Of a DNA stretch of 64,000 nucleotides, positions 16,710 to 32,000 are shown one piece after another. Each line of letters begins with the position of its first letter. Positions within the stretch are counted from its first letter, which is position 1. The stretch is from Euwallacea fornicatus (lineage: Eukaryota > Arthropoda > Insecta > Coleoptera > Curculionidae), in NCBI RefSeq assembly GCF_040115645.1, contig NW_027096023.1, positions 1 to 64,000 of the forward strand. Reading direction: 5' to 3'. Both the position numbers and the translations under genes were made by a program. The notes beneath the pieces are model-generated. The model ran no database searches. It had not been told where the DNA came from and saw only the letters and a program-made list of their open reading frames with translations.

Positions 16710-18629
16710 CTTGATGTGTCTTTCAGATAAAAACTAATTTATGTGGTTAAATTCACATATTTTGTGACTTTCCAAACTTTGAACTTTAATAACTTCCACA
16801 GATGATGTACAAATTTTGTCTGCAATGACTGAAATGAATAAGCTCGACTTGCTCTTTACTATGACTAACAAGGTTTAATGGCATATTATTGCGTTTTCGA
16901 GATAAAAAGTAATTTCGTAGCTCAAACTCACATATTTTGTGACTTTTCAAACTTTGAACTTTAATAACTTCGACAAATAATGTCTAAATTTCGTCAGCAA
17001 TGACTCAAATGAATCAGCTCGACCTACTCCTTAGTATGACTCAGAAGGCTTAATGGCATATTGTTGCGTTTTCGAGATACAGAGTACTTTCTTTGCTCAA
17101 ACTCACATATATTGTGACTTTTCAAACTTTGAACATTAATAACTTCGACAAATGATGTTCAAATTTCTTCAGCAATGGCTCAACTGAATAAGCTCGACTT
17201 GCTCTTTAATATGACTAATAAGGTTTAATGGCATATTGTTGCGTTTTCAAGATAAAGAGTAATTTCTTTGCTCAAACTCACATATTTTGTGACTTTTCAA
17301 ACTTTGAAAATTAATAACTTCGACAAATGGTGTTCAAATTTCTTCAGCAATGGCTCAACTGAATAAGGTCGACTTGCTCTTTAATATGACTAACAAGGTT
17401 TAATGGCATATTGTTGCGTTTTCGAGATAAAGAGTAATTTCGTTGCTCAAACTCACATATTTTGTGACCTTTCAAACTTTGAACTTTAATAACTTCGACA
17501 AATGATGTTCAAATTTCTTCAGCAATGGCTCAACTGAATAAGCTCGACTTGCTCTTTAATATGACTAATAAGGTTTAATGGCATATTGTTGAGTTTTCGA
17601 GATAAAGAGTAATTTCTTTGCTTAAACTCACATATTTTGTGACCTTTCAAACTTTGAAAATTAATAACTACGACAAATGATGTTCAAATTTCTTCTGCAA
17701 TGGCTCAACTGAATAAGCTCGACTTGCTCTCTAATATGACTAACAAGGTTTAATGGCATATTGTTGCGTTTTCGAGATAAAGAGTAATTTCTTTGCTCAA
17801 ACTCACATATATTGTGACTTTTCAAACTTTGAAAATTAATAACTTCGAGAAATGATGTCCAAATTTCGTCAGCAATGGCTCAAATGAATCAGCTCGACTT
17901 GGTCTTTAATATGACTAAGAAGGTTTAATGGCATATTGTTGCGTTTTCGAGATAAATAGTAATTTCGTTGCTCAAACTCACATATTTTGTGACTTTTCAA
18001 ACTTTGAAAATTAATAACTTCGACAAATGATGTTCAAATTTCGTCAGCAATGACTCAAATGAATCAGCTCGACCCGCTCCTTCGTATGACTCACAAGGCT
18101 TAATGGCATATTGTTGCGTTTTTAAGATAAAGAGTAATTTCTTTGCTCAAACTCACATATTTTGTGACTTTTCAAACTTTGAAAATTAATAACTTCGACA
18201 AATGGTGTTCAAATTTCTTCAGCAATGGCTCAACTGAATAAGGTCGACTTGCTCTTTAATATGACTAACAAGGTTTAATGGCATATTGTTGCGTTTTCGA
18301 GATAAAGAGTAATTTCGTTGCTCAAACTCACATATTTTGTGACCTTTCAAACTTTGAACTTTAATAACTTCGACAAATGATGTCTAAATTTCGTCAGCAA
18401 TGACTCAAATGAATCAGCTCGACCTACTCCTTAGTATGACTCAGAAGGCTTAATGGCATATTGTTGCGTTTTCGAGATACAGAGTACTTTCTTTGCTCAA
18501 ACTCACATATATTGTGACTTTTCAAACTTTGAAAATTAATAACTACGACAAATGATGTTCAAATTTCTTCTGCAATGGCTCAACTGAATAAGCTCGACTT
18601 GCTCTCTAATATGACTAACAAGGTTTAAT

Positions 18630-21600
18630 GGCATATTGTTGCGTTTTCGAGATAAAGAGTAATTTCTTTGCTCAAACTCACATATATTGTGACTTTTCAA
18701 ACTTTGAAAATTAACAACTTCGAGAAATGATGTCCAAATTTCGTCAGCAATGGCTCAAATGAATCAGCTCGACCCGCTCCTTCGTATGACTCACAAGGCT
18801 TAATGGCATATTGTTGCGTTTTCAAGATAAAGAGTAATTTCTTTGCTCAAACTCACATATTTTGTGACTTTTCAAACTTTGAAAATTAATAACTTCGACA
18901 AATGATGTTCAAATTTCGTCAGCAATGACTCAAATGAATCAGCTCGACCCGCTCCTTCGTATGACTCACAAGGCTTAATGGCATATTGTTGCGTTTTCAA
19001 GATAAAGAGTAATTTCTTTGCTCAAACTCACATATTTTGTGACTTTTCAAACTTTGAAAATTAATAACTTCGACAAATGATGTTCAAATTTCGTCAGCAA
19101 TGACTCAAATGAATCAGCTCGACCCGCTCCTTCGTATGACTCACAAGGCTTAATGGCATATTGTTGCGTTTTCAAGATAAAGAGTAATTTCTTTGCTCAA
19201 ACTCACATATTTTGTGACTTTTCAAACTTTGAAAATTAATAACTTCGACAAATGATGTTCAAATTTCGTCAGCAATGACTCAAATGAATCAGCTCGACTT
19301 GGTCTTTAATATGACTAAGAAGGTTTAATGGCATATTGTTGCGTTTTCGAGATAAATAGTAATTTCGTTGCTCAAACTCACATATTTTGTGACTTTTCAA
19401 ATTTTGAAAATTAATAACTTCGACAAATGATGTTCAAATTTCGTCAGCAATGGCTCAAATGAATCAGCTCGACCCGCTCCTTCGTATGACTCACAAGGCT
19501 TAATGGCATATTGTTGCGTTTTCGAGATAAAGAGTAATTTCTTTGCTCAAACTCACATATATTGTGACTTTTCAAAGTTTGAAAATTAACAACTTCGAGA
19601 AATGATGTCCAAATTTCGTCAGCAATGACTCAAATGAATCAGCTCGACCTACTCCTTAGTATGCCTCAGAAGGCTTAATGGCATATTGTTGCGTTTTCGA
19701 GATAAAGAGTAATTTCTTTGCTCAAACTCACATATATTGTGACTTTTCAAACTTTGAAAATTAATAACTACGACAAATGATGTTCAAATTTCTTCAGCAA
19801 TGGCACAACTGAATAAGCTCGACTTGCTCTTTAATATGACTAATAAGGTTTAATGGCATATTGTTGCGTTTTCGAGATAAATAGTAATTTCTTTGCTCAA
19901 ATTCACATATTTTGTGACTTTTCAAAGTTTGAAAATTAATAACTTCGACAAATGATGTTCAAATTTCGTCAGCAATGACTCAAATGAATCAGCTCGACCT
20001 GCTCCTTCGTATGACTCACAAGGCTTAATGGCATATTGTTGCGTTTTCGAGATAAAGAGTAATTTCTTTGCTCAAACTCACATATATTGTGACTTTTCAA
20101 ACTTTGAAAATTAATAACTTCGACAAATGATGTTCAAATTTCGTCAGCAATGACTCAAATGAATCAGCTCGACCTGCTCCTTCGTATGACTCACAAGGCT
20201 TAATGGCATATTGTTGCGTTTTCGAGATAAAGTGTAATTTCTTTGCTCAAACTCACATATTTTGTGACTTTCCAAACTTTGAAAATTAATAACTTCGACA
20301 AATGATGTTCAAATTAAGTCAGCAATGACTCAAATGAATCAGCTCGACTTGGTCTTTAATATGACTAAGAAGGTTTAATGGCATATTGTTGCGTTTTCGA
20401 GATAAAGAGTAATTTCTTTGCTCAAACTCACATATATTGTGACTTTTCAAACTTTGAAAATTAACAACTTCGAGAAATGATGTCCAAATTTCGTCAGCAA
20501 TGGCTCAAATGAATCAGCTCGACCCGCTCCTTCGTATGACTCACAAGGCTTAATGGCATATTGTTGCGTTTTCAAGATAAAGAGTAATTTCTTTGCTCAA
20601 ACTCACATATATTGTGACTTTTCAAACTTTGAAAATTAACAACTTCGAGAAATGATGTCCAAATTTCGTCAGCAATGGCTCAAATGAATCAGCTCGACCC
20701 GCTCCTTCGTATGACTCACAAGGCTTAATGGCATATTGTTGCGTTTTCGAGATAAAGAGTAATTTCTTTGCTCAAACTCACATATATTGTGACTTTTCAA
20801 ACTTTGAAAATTAACAACTTCGAGAAATGATGTCCAAATTTCGTCAGCAATGGCTCAAATGAATCAGCTCGACCCGCTCCTTCGTATGACTCACAAGGCT
20901 TAATGGCATATTGTTGCGTTTTCAAGATAAAGAGTAATTTCTTTGCTCAAACTCACATATTTTGTGACTTTTCAAACTTTGAAAATTAATAACTTCGACA
21001 AATGATGTTCAAATTTCGTCAGCAATGACTCAAATGAATCAGCTCGACCCGCTCCTTCGTATGACTCACAAGGCTTAATGGCATATTGTTGCGTTTTCAA
21101 GATAAAGAGTAATTTCTTTGCTCAAACTCACATATTTTGTGACTTTTCAAACTTTGAAAATTAATAACTTCGACAAATGATGTTCAAATTTCGTCAGCAA
21201 TGACTCAAATGAATCAGCTCGACCCGCTCCTTCGTATGACTCACAAGGCTTAATGGCATATTGTTGCGTTTTCAAGATAAAGAGTAATTTCTTTGCTCAA
21301 ACTCACATATTTTGTGACTTTTCAAACTTTGAAAATTAATAACTTCGACAAATGATGTTCAAATTTCGTCAGCAATGACTCAAATGAATCAGCTCGACTT
21401 GGTCTTTAATATGACTAAGAAGGTTTAATGGCATATTGTTGCGTTTTCGAGATAAATAGTAATTTCGTTGCTCAAACTCACATATTTTGTGACTTTTCAA
21501 ATTTTGAAAATTAATAACTTCGACAAATGATGTTCAAATTTCGTCAGCAATGGCTCAAATGAATCAGCTCGACCCGCTCCTTCGTATGACTCACAAGGCT

Positions 21601-22516
21601 TAATGGCATATTGTTGCGTTTTCGAGATAAAGAGTAATTTCTTTGCTCAAACTCACATATATTGTGACTTTTCAAAGTTTGAAAATTAACAACTTCGAGA
21701 AATGATGTCCAAATTTCGTCAGCAATGACTCAAATGAATCAGCTCGACCTACTCCTTAGTATGCCTCAGAAGGCTTAATGGCATATTGTTGCGTTTTCGA
21801 GATAAAGAGTAATTTCTTTGCTCAAACTCACATATATTGTGACTTTTCAAACTTTGAAAATTAATAACTACGACAAATGATGTTCAAATTTCTTCAGCAA
21901 TGGCACAACTGAATAAGCTCGACTTGCTCTTTAATATGACTAATAAGGTTTAATGGCATATTGTTGCGTTTTCGAGATAAATAGTAATTTCTTTGCTCAA
22001 ATTCACATATTTTGTGACTTTTCAAAGTTTGAAAATTAATAACTTCGACAAATGATGTTCAAATTTCGTCAGCAATGACTCAAATGAATCAGCTCGACCT
22101 GCTCCTTCGTATGACTCACAAGGCTTAATGGCATATTGTTGCGTTTTCGAGATAAAGAGTAATTTCTTTGCTCAAACTCACATATATTGTGACTTTTCAA
22201 ACTTTGAAAATTAATAACTTCGACAAATGATGTTCAAATTTCGTCAGCAATGACTCAAATGAATCAGCTCGACCTGCTCCTTCGTATGACTCACAAGGCT
22301 TAATGGCATATTGTTGCGTTTTCGAGATAAAGTGTAATTTCTTTGCTCAAACTCACATATTTTGTGACTTTCCAAACTTTGAAAATTAATAACTTCGACA
22401 AATGATGTTCAAATTAAGTCAGCAATGACTCAAATGAATCAGCTCGACTTGGTCTTTAATATGACTAAGAAGGTTTAATGGCATATTGTTGCGTTTTCGA
22501 GATAAAGAGTAATTTC
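18630..22516 (+). repeat. 12-monomer higher-order duplication (offset 2100 bp)
   Basis: The sequence from about 18630 to 20416 recurs from about 20730 to 22516 at an offset of exactly 2100 bp (12 x 175). It matches through distinctive variants, such as TCAAAGTTTG near 19573 and 21673 and AAATTAAGTC near 20312 and 22412. Outside these limits the two copies use different monomer types. Confidence 0.85.
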
Positions 22517-22599
22517 GTTGCTCAAACTCACATATTTTGTGACTTTTCAAACTTTGAAAATTAATAACTTCGACAAATGATGTTCAAATTTCGTCAGCA

Positions 22600-25500
22600 A
22601 TGACTCAAATGAATCAGCTCGACCCGCTCCTTCGTATGACTCATAAGGCTTAATGGCATATTGTTGCGTTTTCGAGATAAAGAGTAATTTCTTTGCTCAA
22701 ACTCACATATTTTGTTACTTTCCAAACTTTGAAAATTAATAACTTCGACAAATGATGTTCAAATTTCTTCAGCAATGGCTCAACTGAATAAGCTCGACTT
22801 GCTCTTTAATATGACTAATAAGGTTTAATGGCATATTGTTACGTTTTCGAGATAAATAGTAATTTCTTTGCTCAAACTCACATATTTTGTGACTTTTCAA
22901 ACTTTGAAAATTAATAACTTCGACAAATGATGTTCAAATTTCGTCAGCAATGACTCAAATGAATCAGCTCGACCCGCTCCTTCGTATGACTCATAAGGCT
23001 TAATGGCATATTGTTGCGTTTTCGAGATAAAGAGTAATTTCTTTGCTCAAACTCACATATTTTGTTACTTTCCAAACTTTGAAAATTAATAACTTCGACA
23101 AATGATGTTCAAATTTCTTCAGCAATGGCTCAACTGAATAAGCTCGACTTGCTCTTTAATATGACTAATAAGGTTTAATGGCATATTGTTACGTTTTCGA
23201 GATAAATAGTAATTTCTTTGCTCAAACTCACATATTTTGTGACTTTCCAAACTTTGAAAATTAATAACTTCGACAAATGATGTTCAAATTAAGTCAGCAA
23301 TGACTCAAATGAATCAGCTCGACTTGGTCTTTAATATGACTAAGAAGGTTTAATGGCATATTGTTGCGTTTTCGAGATAAAGAGTAATTTCGTTGCTCAA
23401 ACTCACATATTTTGTGACTTTCCAAACTTTGAAAATTAATAACTTCGACAAATGATGTTCAAATTAAGTCAGCAATGACTCAAATGAATCAGCTCGACCC
23501 GCTCCTTCGTATGACTCATAAGGCTTAATGGCATATTGTTGCGTTTTCGAGATAAAGAGTAATTTCTTTGCTCAAACTCACATATTTTGTTACTTTCCAA
23601 ACTTTGAAAATTAATAACTTCGACAAATGATGTTCAAATTTCTTCAGCAATGGCTCAACTGAATAAGCTCGACTTGCTCTTTAATATGACTAATAAGGTT
23701 TAATGGCATATTGTTACGTTTTCGAGATAAATAGTAATTTCTTTGCTCAAACTCACATATTTTGTGACTTTTCAAACTTTGAAAATTAATAACTTCGACA
23801 AATGATGTTCAAATTTCGTCAGCAATGACTCAAATGAATCAGCTCGACCCGCTCCTTCGTATGACTCATAAGGCTTAATGGCATATTGTTGCGTTTTCGA
23901 GATAAAGAGTAATTTCTTTGCTCAAACTCACATATTTTGTTACTTTCCAAACTTTGAAAATTAATAACTTCGACAAATGATGTTCAAATTTCTTCAGCAA
24001 TGGCTCAACTGAATAAGCTCGACTTGCTCTTTAATATGACTAATAAGGTTTAATGGCATATTGTTACGTTTTCGAGATAAATAGTAATTTCTTTGCTCAA
24101 ACTCACATATTTTGTGACTTTTCAAACTTTGAAAATTAATAACTTCGACAAATGATGTTCAAATTTCGTCAGCAATGGCTCAAATGAATAAGCTCGACTT
24201 GCTCCTTAATATTACTTACACGGTTTAGTTGCATATTGTTGCGTTTTCGAGATAAAGAGTAATTTCTTTGCTCAAACTCACATATTTTGTGACTTTTCAA
24301 ACTTTGAAAATTAATAACTTCGACAAATGATGTTCAAATTTCTTCAGCAATGGCTCAACTGAATAAGCTCGACTTGCTCCTTAATATTACTTACACGGTT
24401 TAGTTGCATATTGTTGCGTTTTCGAGATAAATAGTAATTTCGTTGCTCAAACTCACATATTTTGTGACTTTTCAAACTTTGAAAATTAATAACTTCGACA
24501 AATGATGTTCAAATTTCTTCAGCAATGGCTCAACTGAATAAGCTCGACTTGCTCTTTAATATGACTAATAAGGTTTAATGGCATATTGTTGCGTTTTCGA
24601 GATAAATACTAATTTCGTTGCTCAAACTCACATATTTTGTGACTTTTCAAACTTTGAAAATTAATAACTTCGACAAATGATGTTCAAATTTCGTCAGCAA
24701 TGACTCAAATGAATCAGCTCGACCTGCTCCTTCGTATGACTCACAAGGCTTAATGGCATATTGTTGCGTTTTCGAGATAAAGTGTAATTTCTTTGCTCAA
24801 ACTCACATATTTTGTGACTTTCCAAACTTTGAAAATTAATAACTTCGACAAATGATGTTCAAATTTCTTCAGCAATGGCTCAACTGAATAAGCTCGACTT
24901 GCTCTTTAATATGACTAATAAGGTTTAATGGCATATTGTTACGTTTTCGAGATAAATAGTAATTTCTTTGCTCAAACTCACATATTTTGTGACTTTCCAA
25001 ACTTTGAAAATTAATAACTTCGACAAATGATGTTCAAATTAAGTCAGCAATGACTCAAATGAATCAGCTCGACTTGGTCTTTAATATGACTAAGAAGGTT
25101 TAATGGCATATTGTTGCGTTTTCGAGATAAAGAGTAATTTCGTTGCTCAAACTCACATATTTTGTGACTTTCCAAACTTTGAAAATTAATAACTTCGACA
25201 AATGATGTTCAAATTAAGTCAGCAATGACTCAAATGAATCAGCTCGACCCGCTCCTTCGTATGACTCATAAGGCTTAATGGCATATTGTTGCGTTTTCGA
25301 GATAAAGAGTAATTTCTTTGCTCAAACTCACATATTTTGTTACTTTCCAAACTTTGAAAATTAATAACTTCGACAAATGATGTTCAAATTTCTTCAGCAA
25401 TGGCTCAACTGAATAAGCTCGACTTGCTCTTTAATATGACTAATAAGGTTTAATGGCATATTGTTACGTTTTCGAGATAAATAGTAATTTCTTTGCTCAA

Positions 25501-26060
25501 ACTCACATATTTTGTGACTTTTCAAACTTTGAAAATTAATAACTTCGACAAATGATGTTCAAATTTCGTCAGCAATGGCTCAAATGAATAAGCTCGACTT
25601 GCTCCTTAATATTACTTACACGGTTTAGTTGCATATTGTTGCGTTTTCGAGATAAAGAGTAATTTCTTTGCTCAAACTCACATATTTTGTGACTTTTCAA
25701 ACTTTGAAAATTAATAACTTCGACAAATGATGTTCAAATTTCTTCAGCAATGGCTCAACTGAATAAGCTCGACTTGCTCCTTAATATTACTTACACGGTT
25801 TAGTTGCATATTGTTGCGTTTTCGAGATAAATAGTAATTTCGTTGCTCAAACTCACATATTTTGTGACTTTTCAAACTTTGAAAATTAATAACTGCGACA
25901 AATGATGTTCAAATTTCTTCAGCAATGGCTCAACTGAATAAGCTCGACTTGCTCTTTAATATGACTAATAAGGTTTAATGGCATATTGTTGCGTTTTCGA
26001 GATAAATACTAATTTCGTTGCTCAAACTCACATATTTTGTGACTTTTCAAACTTTGAAAA
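22600..26060 (+). repeat. Dimer and 8-monomer higher-order repeats
   Basis: Between about 22600 and 24100 a two-monomer block (350 bp), marked by TTTTGTTACTTTCC and TTGTTACG, recurs at 350-bp steps. The pair of monomers with TTACTTACACGGTTTAG near 24211 and 24386 returns near 25611 and 25786, an offset of 1400 bp (8 x 175). One TTCGAC to TGCGAC change near 25894 separates the copies. Confidence 0.75.
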
Positions 26061-29000
26061 TTAATAACTTCGACAAATGATGTTCAAATTTCGTCAGCAA
26101 TGACTCAAATGAATCAGCTCGACCTGCTCCTTCGTATGACTCACAAGGCTTAATGGCATATTGTTGCGTTTTCGAGATAAAGTGTAATTTCTTTGCTCAA
26201 ACTCACATATTTTGTGACTTTCCAAACTTTGAAAATTAATAACTTCGACAAATGATGTTCAAATTAAGTCAGCAATGACTCAAATGAATCAGCTCGACTT
26301 GGTCTTTAATATGACTAAGAAGGTTTAATGGCATATTGTTGCGTTTTCGAGATAAAGAGTAATTTCGTTGCTCAAACTCACATATTTTGTGACCTTTCAA
26401 ACTTTGAAAATTAATAACTTCGACAAATGATGTTCAAATTTCGTCAGCAATGGCTCAAATGAATAAGCTCGACTTGCTCCTTAATATTACTTACACGGTT
26501 TAGTTGCATATTGTTGCGTTTTCGAGATAAAGAGTAATTTCTTTGCTCAAACTCACATATTTTGTGACTTTTCAAACTTTGAAAATTAATAACTTCGACA
26601 AATGATGTTCAAATTTCTTCAGCAATGGCTCAACTGAATAAGCTCGACTTGCTCTTTAATATGACTAATAAGGTTTAATGGCATATTGTTACGTTTTCGA
26701 GATAAATAGTAATTTCGTTGCTCAAACTCACATATTTTGTGACCTTTCAAACTTTGAAAATTAATAACTTCGACAAATGATGTTCAAATTTCTTCAGCAA
26801 TGGCTCAACTGAATAAGCTCGACTTGCTCTTTAATATGACTAACAAGGCTTAATGGCATATTGTTGCGTTTTCGAGATAAAGAGTAATTTCTTTGCTCAA
26901 ACTCACATATATTGTGACTTTTCAAACTTTGAAAATTAACAACTTCGAGAAATGATGTCCAAATTTCGTCAGCAATGACTCAAATGAATCAGCTCGACTT
27001 GGTCTTTAATATGACTAAGAAGGTTTAATGGCATATTGTTGCGTTTTCGAGATAAAGAGTAATTTCGTTGCTCAAACTCACATATTTTGTGACTTTCCAA
27101 ACTTTGAAAATTAATAACTTCGACAAATGGTGTTCAAATTTCTTCAGCAATGGCTCAACTGAATAAGCTCGACTTGCTCTTTAATATGACTAAGAAGGTT
27201 TAATGGCATATTGTTGCGTTTTCGAGATAAAGAGTAATTTCGTTGCTCAAACTCACATATTTTGTGACTTTTCAAACTTTGAAAATTAATAACTACGACA
27301 AATGATGTTCAAATTTCTTCTGCAATGGCTCAACTGAATAAGCTCGACTTGCTCTTTAATATGACTAAGAAGGTTTAATGGCATATTGTTGCGTTTTCGA
27401 GATAAAGAGTAATTTCTTTGCTCAAACTCACATATTTTGTGACTTTCCAAACTTTGAAAATTAATAACTTCGACAAATGATGTTCAAATTAAGTCAGCAA
27501 TGACTCAAATGAATCAGCTCGACTTGCTCCTTCGTATGACTCACAAGGCTTAATGGCATATTGTTGCGTTTTCGAGATAAAGAGTAATTTCTTTGCTCAA
27601 ACTCACATATATTGTGACTTTTCAAACTTTGAAAATTAATAACTTCGACAAATGATGTTCAAATTTCGTCAGCAATGACTCAAATGAATCAGCTCGACCT
27701 GCTCCTTCGTATGACTCACAAGGCTTAATGGCATATTGTTGCGTTTTCGAGATAAAGTGTAATTTCTTTGCTCAAACTCACATATTTTGTGACTTTCCAA
27801 ACTTTGAAAATTAATAACTTCGACAAATGATGTTCAAATTAAGTCAGCAATGACTCAAATGAATCAGCTCGACTTGCTCCTTCGTATGACTCACAAGGCT
27901 TAATGGCATATTGTTGCGTTTTCGAGATAAAGAGTAATTTCTTTGCTCAAACTCACATATATTGTGACTTTTCAAACTTTGAAAATTAATAACTTCGACA
28001 AATGATGTTCAAATTTCGTCAGCAATGACTCAAATGAATCAGCTCGACCTGCTCCTTCGTATGACTCACAAGGCTTAATGGCATATTGTTGCGTTTTCGA
28101 GATAAAGTGTAATTTCTTTGCTCAAACTCACATATTTTGTGACTTTCCAAACTTTGAAAATTAATAACTTCGACAAATGATGTTCAAATTAAGTCAGCAA
28201 TGACTCAAATGAATCAGCTCGACTTGCTCCTTCGTATGACTCACAAGGCTTAATGGCATATTGTTGCGTTTTCGAGATAAAGAGTAATTTCGTTGCTCAA
28301 ACTCACATATTTTGTGACTTTTCAAAGTTTGAAAATTAATAACTTCGACAAATGATGTTCAAATTTCGTCAGCAATGACTCAAATGAATCAGCTCGACCT
28401 GCTCCTTCGTATGACTCACAAGGCTTAATGGCATATTGTTGCGTTTTCGAGATAAAGTGTAATTTCTTTGCTCAAACTCACATATTTTGTGACTTTCCAA
28501 ACTTTGAAAATTAATAACTTCGACAAATGATGTTCAAATTTCGTCAGCAATGACTCAAATGAATCAGCTCGACCTGCTCCTTCGTATGACTCACAAGGCT
28601 TAATGGCATATTGTTGCGTTTTCGAGATAAAGAGTAATTTCGTTGCTCAAACTCACATATTTTGTGACTTTCCAAACTTTGAAAATTAATAACTTCGACA
28701 AATGATGTTCAAATTAAGTCAGCAATGACTCAAATGAATCAGCTCGACTTGCTCCTTCGTATGACTCACAAGGCTTAATGGCATATTGTTGCGTTTTCGA
28801 GATAAAGAGTAATTTCTTTGCTCAAACTCACATATATTGTGACTTTTCAAACTTTGAAAATTAATAACTTCGACAAATGGTGTTCAAATTTCTTCAGCAA
28901 TGGCTCAACTGAATAAGCTCGACTTGCTCTTTAATATGACTAAGAAGGTTTAATGGCATATTGTTGCGTTTTCGAGATAAAGAGTAATTTCGTTGCTCAA

Positions 29001-32000
29001 ACTCACATATTTTGTGACTTTTCAAACTTTGAAAATTTATAACTTCGACAAATGGTGTTCAAATTTCTTCAGCAATGGCTCAACTGAATAAGCTCGACTT
29101 CCTCTTTAATATGACTAAGAAGGTTTAATGGCATATTGTTGCGTTTTCGAGATAAAGAGTAATTTCGTTGCTCAAACTCACATATTTTGTGACTTTTCAA
29201 ACTTTGAAAATTAATAACTTCGACAAATGATGTTCAAATTTCGTCAGCAATGACTCAAATGAATCAGCTCGACCTGCTCCTTCGTATGACTCACAAGGAT
29301 TAATGGCATATTGTTGCGTTTTCGAGATAAAGAGTAATTTCTTTGCTCAAACTCACATATATTGTGACTTTTCAAACTTTGAAAATTAATAACTTCGACA
29401 AATGATGTTCAAATTTCGTCAGCAATGACTCAAATGAATCAGCTCGACCTGCTCCTTCGTATGACTCACAAGGCTTAATGGCATATTGTTGCGTTTTCGA
29501 GATAAAGAGTAATTTCTTTGCTCAAACTCACATATATTGTGATTTTCAAACTTTGAAAATTAACAACTTCGAGAAATGATGTCCAAATTTCGCCAGCAAT
29601 GACTCAAATGAATCAGCTCGACTTGGTCTTTAATATGACTAAGAAGGTTTAATGGCATATTGTTGCGTTTTCGAGATAAAGAGTAATTTCTTTGCTCAAA
29701 CTCACATATTTTGTGACTTTCCAAACTTTGAAAATTAATAACTTCGACAAATGATGTTCAAATTTCTTCAGCAATGGCTCAACTGAATAAGCTCGACTTG
29801 CTCTTTAATATGACTAATAAGGTTTAATGGCATATTGTTGCGTTTTCGAGATAAATAGTAATTTCTTTGCTCAAACTCACATATTTTGTGACTTTTCAAA
29901 GTTTGAAAATTAATAACTTCGACAAATGATGTTCAAATTTCGTCAGCAATGACTCAAATGAATCAGCTCGTCCTGCTCCTTCGTATGACTCACAAGGCTT
30001 AATGGCATATTGTTGCGTTTTCGAGATAATGAGTAATTTCTTTGCTCAAACTCACATATTTTGTGACTTTCCAAACTTTGAAAATTAATAACTTCGACAA
30101 ATGATGTTCAAATTTCTTCAGCAATGGCTCAACTGAATAAGCTCGACTTGCTCTTTAATATGACTAAGAAGGTTTAATGGCATATTGTTGCGTTTTCGAG
30201 ATAAAGAGTAATTTCGTTGCTCAAACTCACATATTTTGTGACTTTTCAAACTTTGAAAATTAATAACTACGACAAATGATGTTCAAATTTCTTCTGCAAT
30301 GGCTCAACTGAATAAGCTCGACTTGCTCTTTAATATGACTAAGAAGGTTTAATGGCATATTGTTGCGTTTTCGAGATAAATAGTAATTTCGTTGCTCAAA
30401 CTCACATATTTTGTGACCTTTCAAATTTTGAAAATTAATAACTTCGACAAATGATGTTCAAATTTCTTCAGCAATGGCTCAACTGAATAAGCTCGACTTG
30501 CTCTTTAATATGACTATGAAGGTTTAATGGCATATTGTTGCGTTTTCGAGATAAAGAGTAATTTCGTTGCTCAAACTCACATATTTTGTGACTTTTCAAA
30601 CTTTGAAAATTTATAACTTCGACAAATGGTGTTCAAATTTCTTCAGCAATGGCTCAACTGAATAAGCTCGACTTCCTCTTTAATATGACTAAGAAGGTTT
30701 AATGGCATATTGTTGCGTTTTCGAGATAAAGAGTAATTTCTTTGCTCAAACTCACATATTTTGTGACTTTCCAAACTTTGAAAATTAATAACTTCGACAA
30801 ATGAGTTCAAATTTCGTCAGCAATGACTCAAATGAATCAGCTCGACCTGCTCCTTCGTATGACTCACAAGGCTTAATGGCATATTGTTGCGTTTTCGAGA
30901 TAAAGAGTAATTTCTTTGCTCAAACTCACATATATTGTGATTTTCAAACTTTGAAAATTAACAACTTCGAGAAATGATGTCCAAATTTCGCCAGCAATGA
31001 CTCAAATGAATCAGCTCGACTTGGTCTTTAATATGACTAAGAAGGTTTAATGGCATATTGTTGCGTTTTCGAGATAAAGAGTAATTTCTTTGCTCAAACT
31101 CACATATTTTGTGACTTTCCAAACTTTGAAAATTAATAACTTCGACAAATGATGTTCAAATTTCTTCAGCAATGGCTCAACTGAATAAGCTCGACTTGCT
31201 CTTTAATAAGACTAATAAGGTTTAATGGCATATTGTTGCGTTTTCGAGATAAATAGTAATTTCTTTGCTCAAACTCACATATTTTGTGACTTTTCAAAGT
31301 TTGAAAATTAATAACTTCGACAAATGATGTTCAAATTTCGTCAGCAATGACTCAAATGAATCAGCTCGTCCTGCTCCTTCGTATGACTCACAAGGCTTAA
31401 TGGCATATTGTTGCGTTTTCGAGATAAAGAGTAATTTCTTTGCTCAAACTCACATATATTGTGACTTTTCAAACTTTGAAAATTAATAACTTCGACAAAT
31501 GATGTTCAAATTTCGTCAGGAATGACTCAAATGAATCAGCTCGACCTGCTCCTTCGTATGACTCACAAGGCTTAATGGCATATTGTTGCGTTTTCGAGAT
31601 AAAGAGTAATTTCGTTGCTCAAACTCACATATTTTGTGACTTTTCAAACTTTGAAAATTAATAACTTCGACAAATGGTGTTCAAATTTCTTCAGCAATGG
31701 CTCAACTGAATAAGCTCGACTTGCTCTTTAATATGACTAAGAAGGTTTAATGGCATATTGTTGCGTTTTCGAGATAAAGAGTAATTTCGTTGCTCAAACT
31801 CACATATTTTGTGACTTTTCAAACTTTGAAAATTAATAACTACGACAAATGATGTTCAAATTTCTTCTGCAATGGCTCAACTGAATAAGCTCGACTTGCT
31901 CTTTAATATGACTAAGAAGGTTTAATGGCATATTGTTGCGTTTTCGAGATAAATAGTAATTTCGTTGCTCAAACTCACATATTTTGTGACCTTTCAAATT

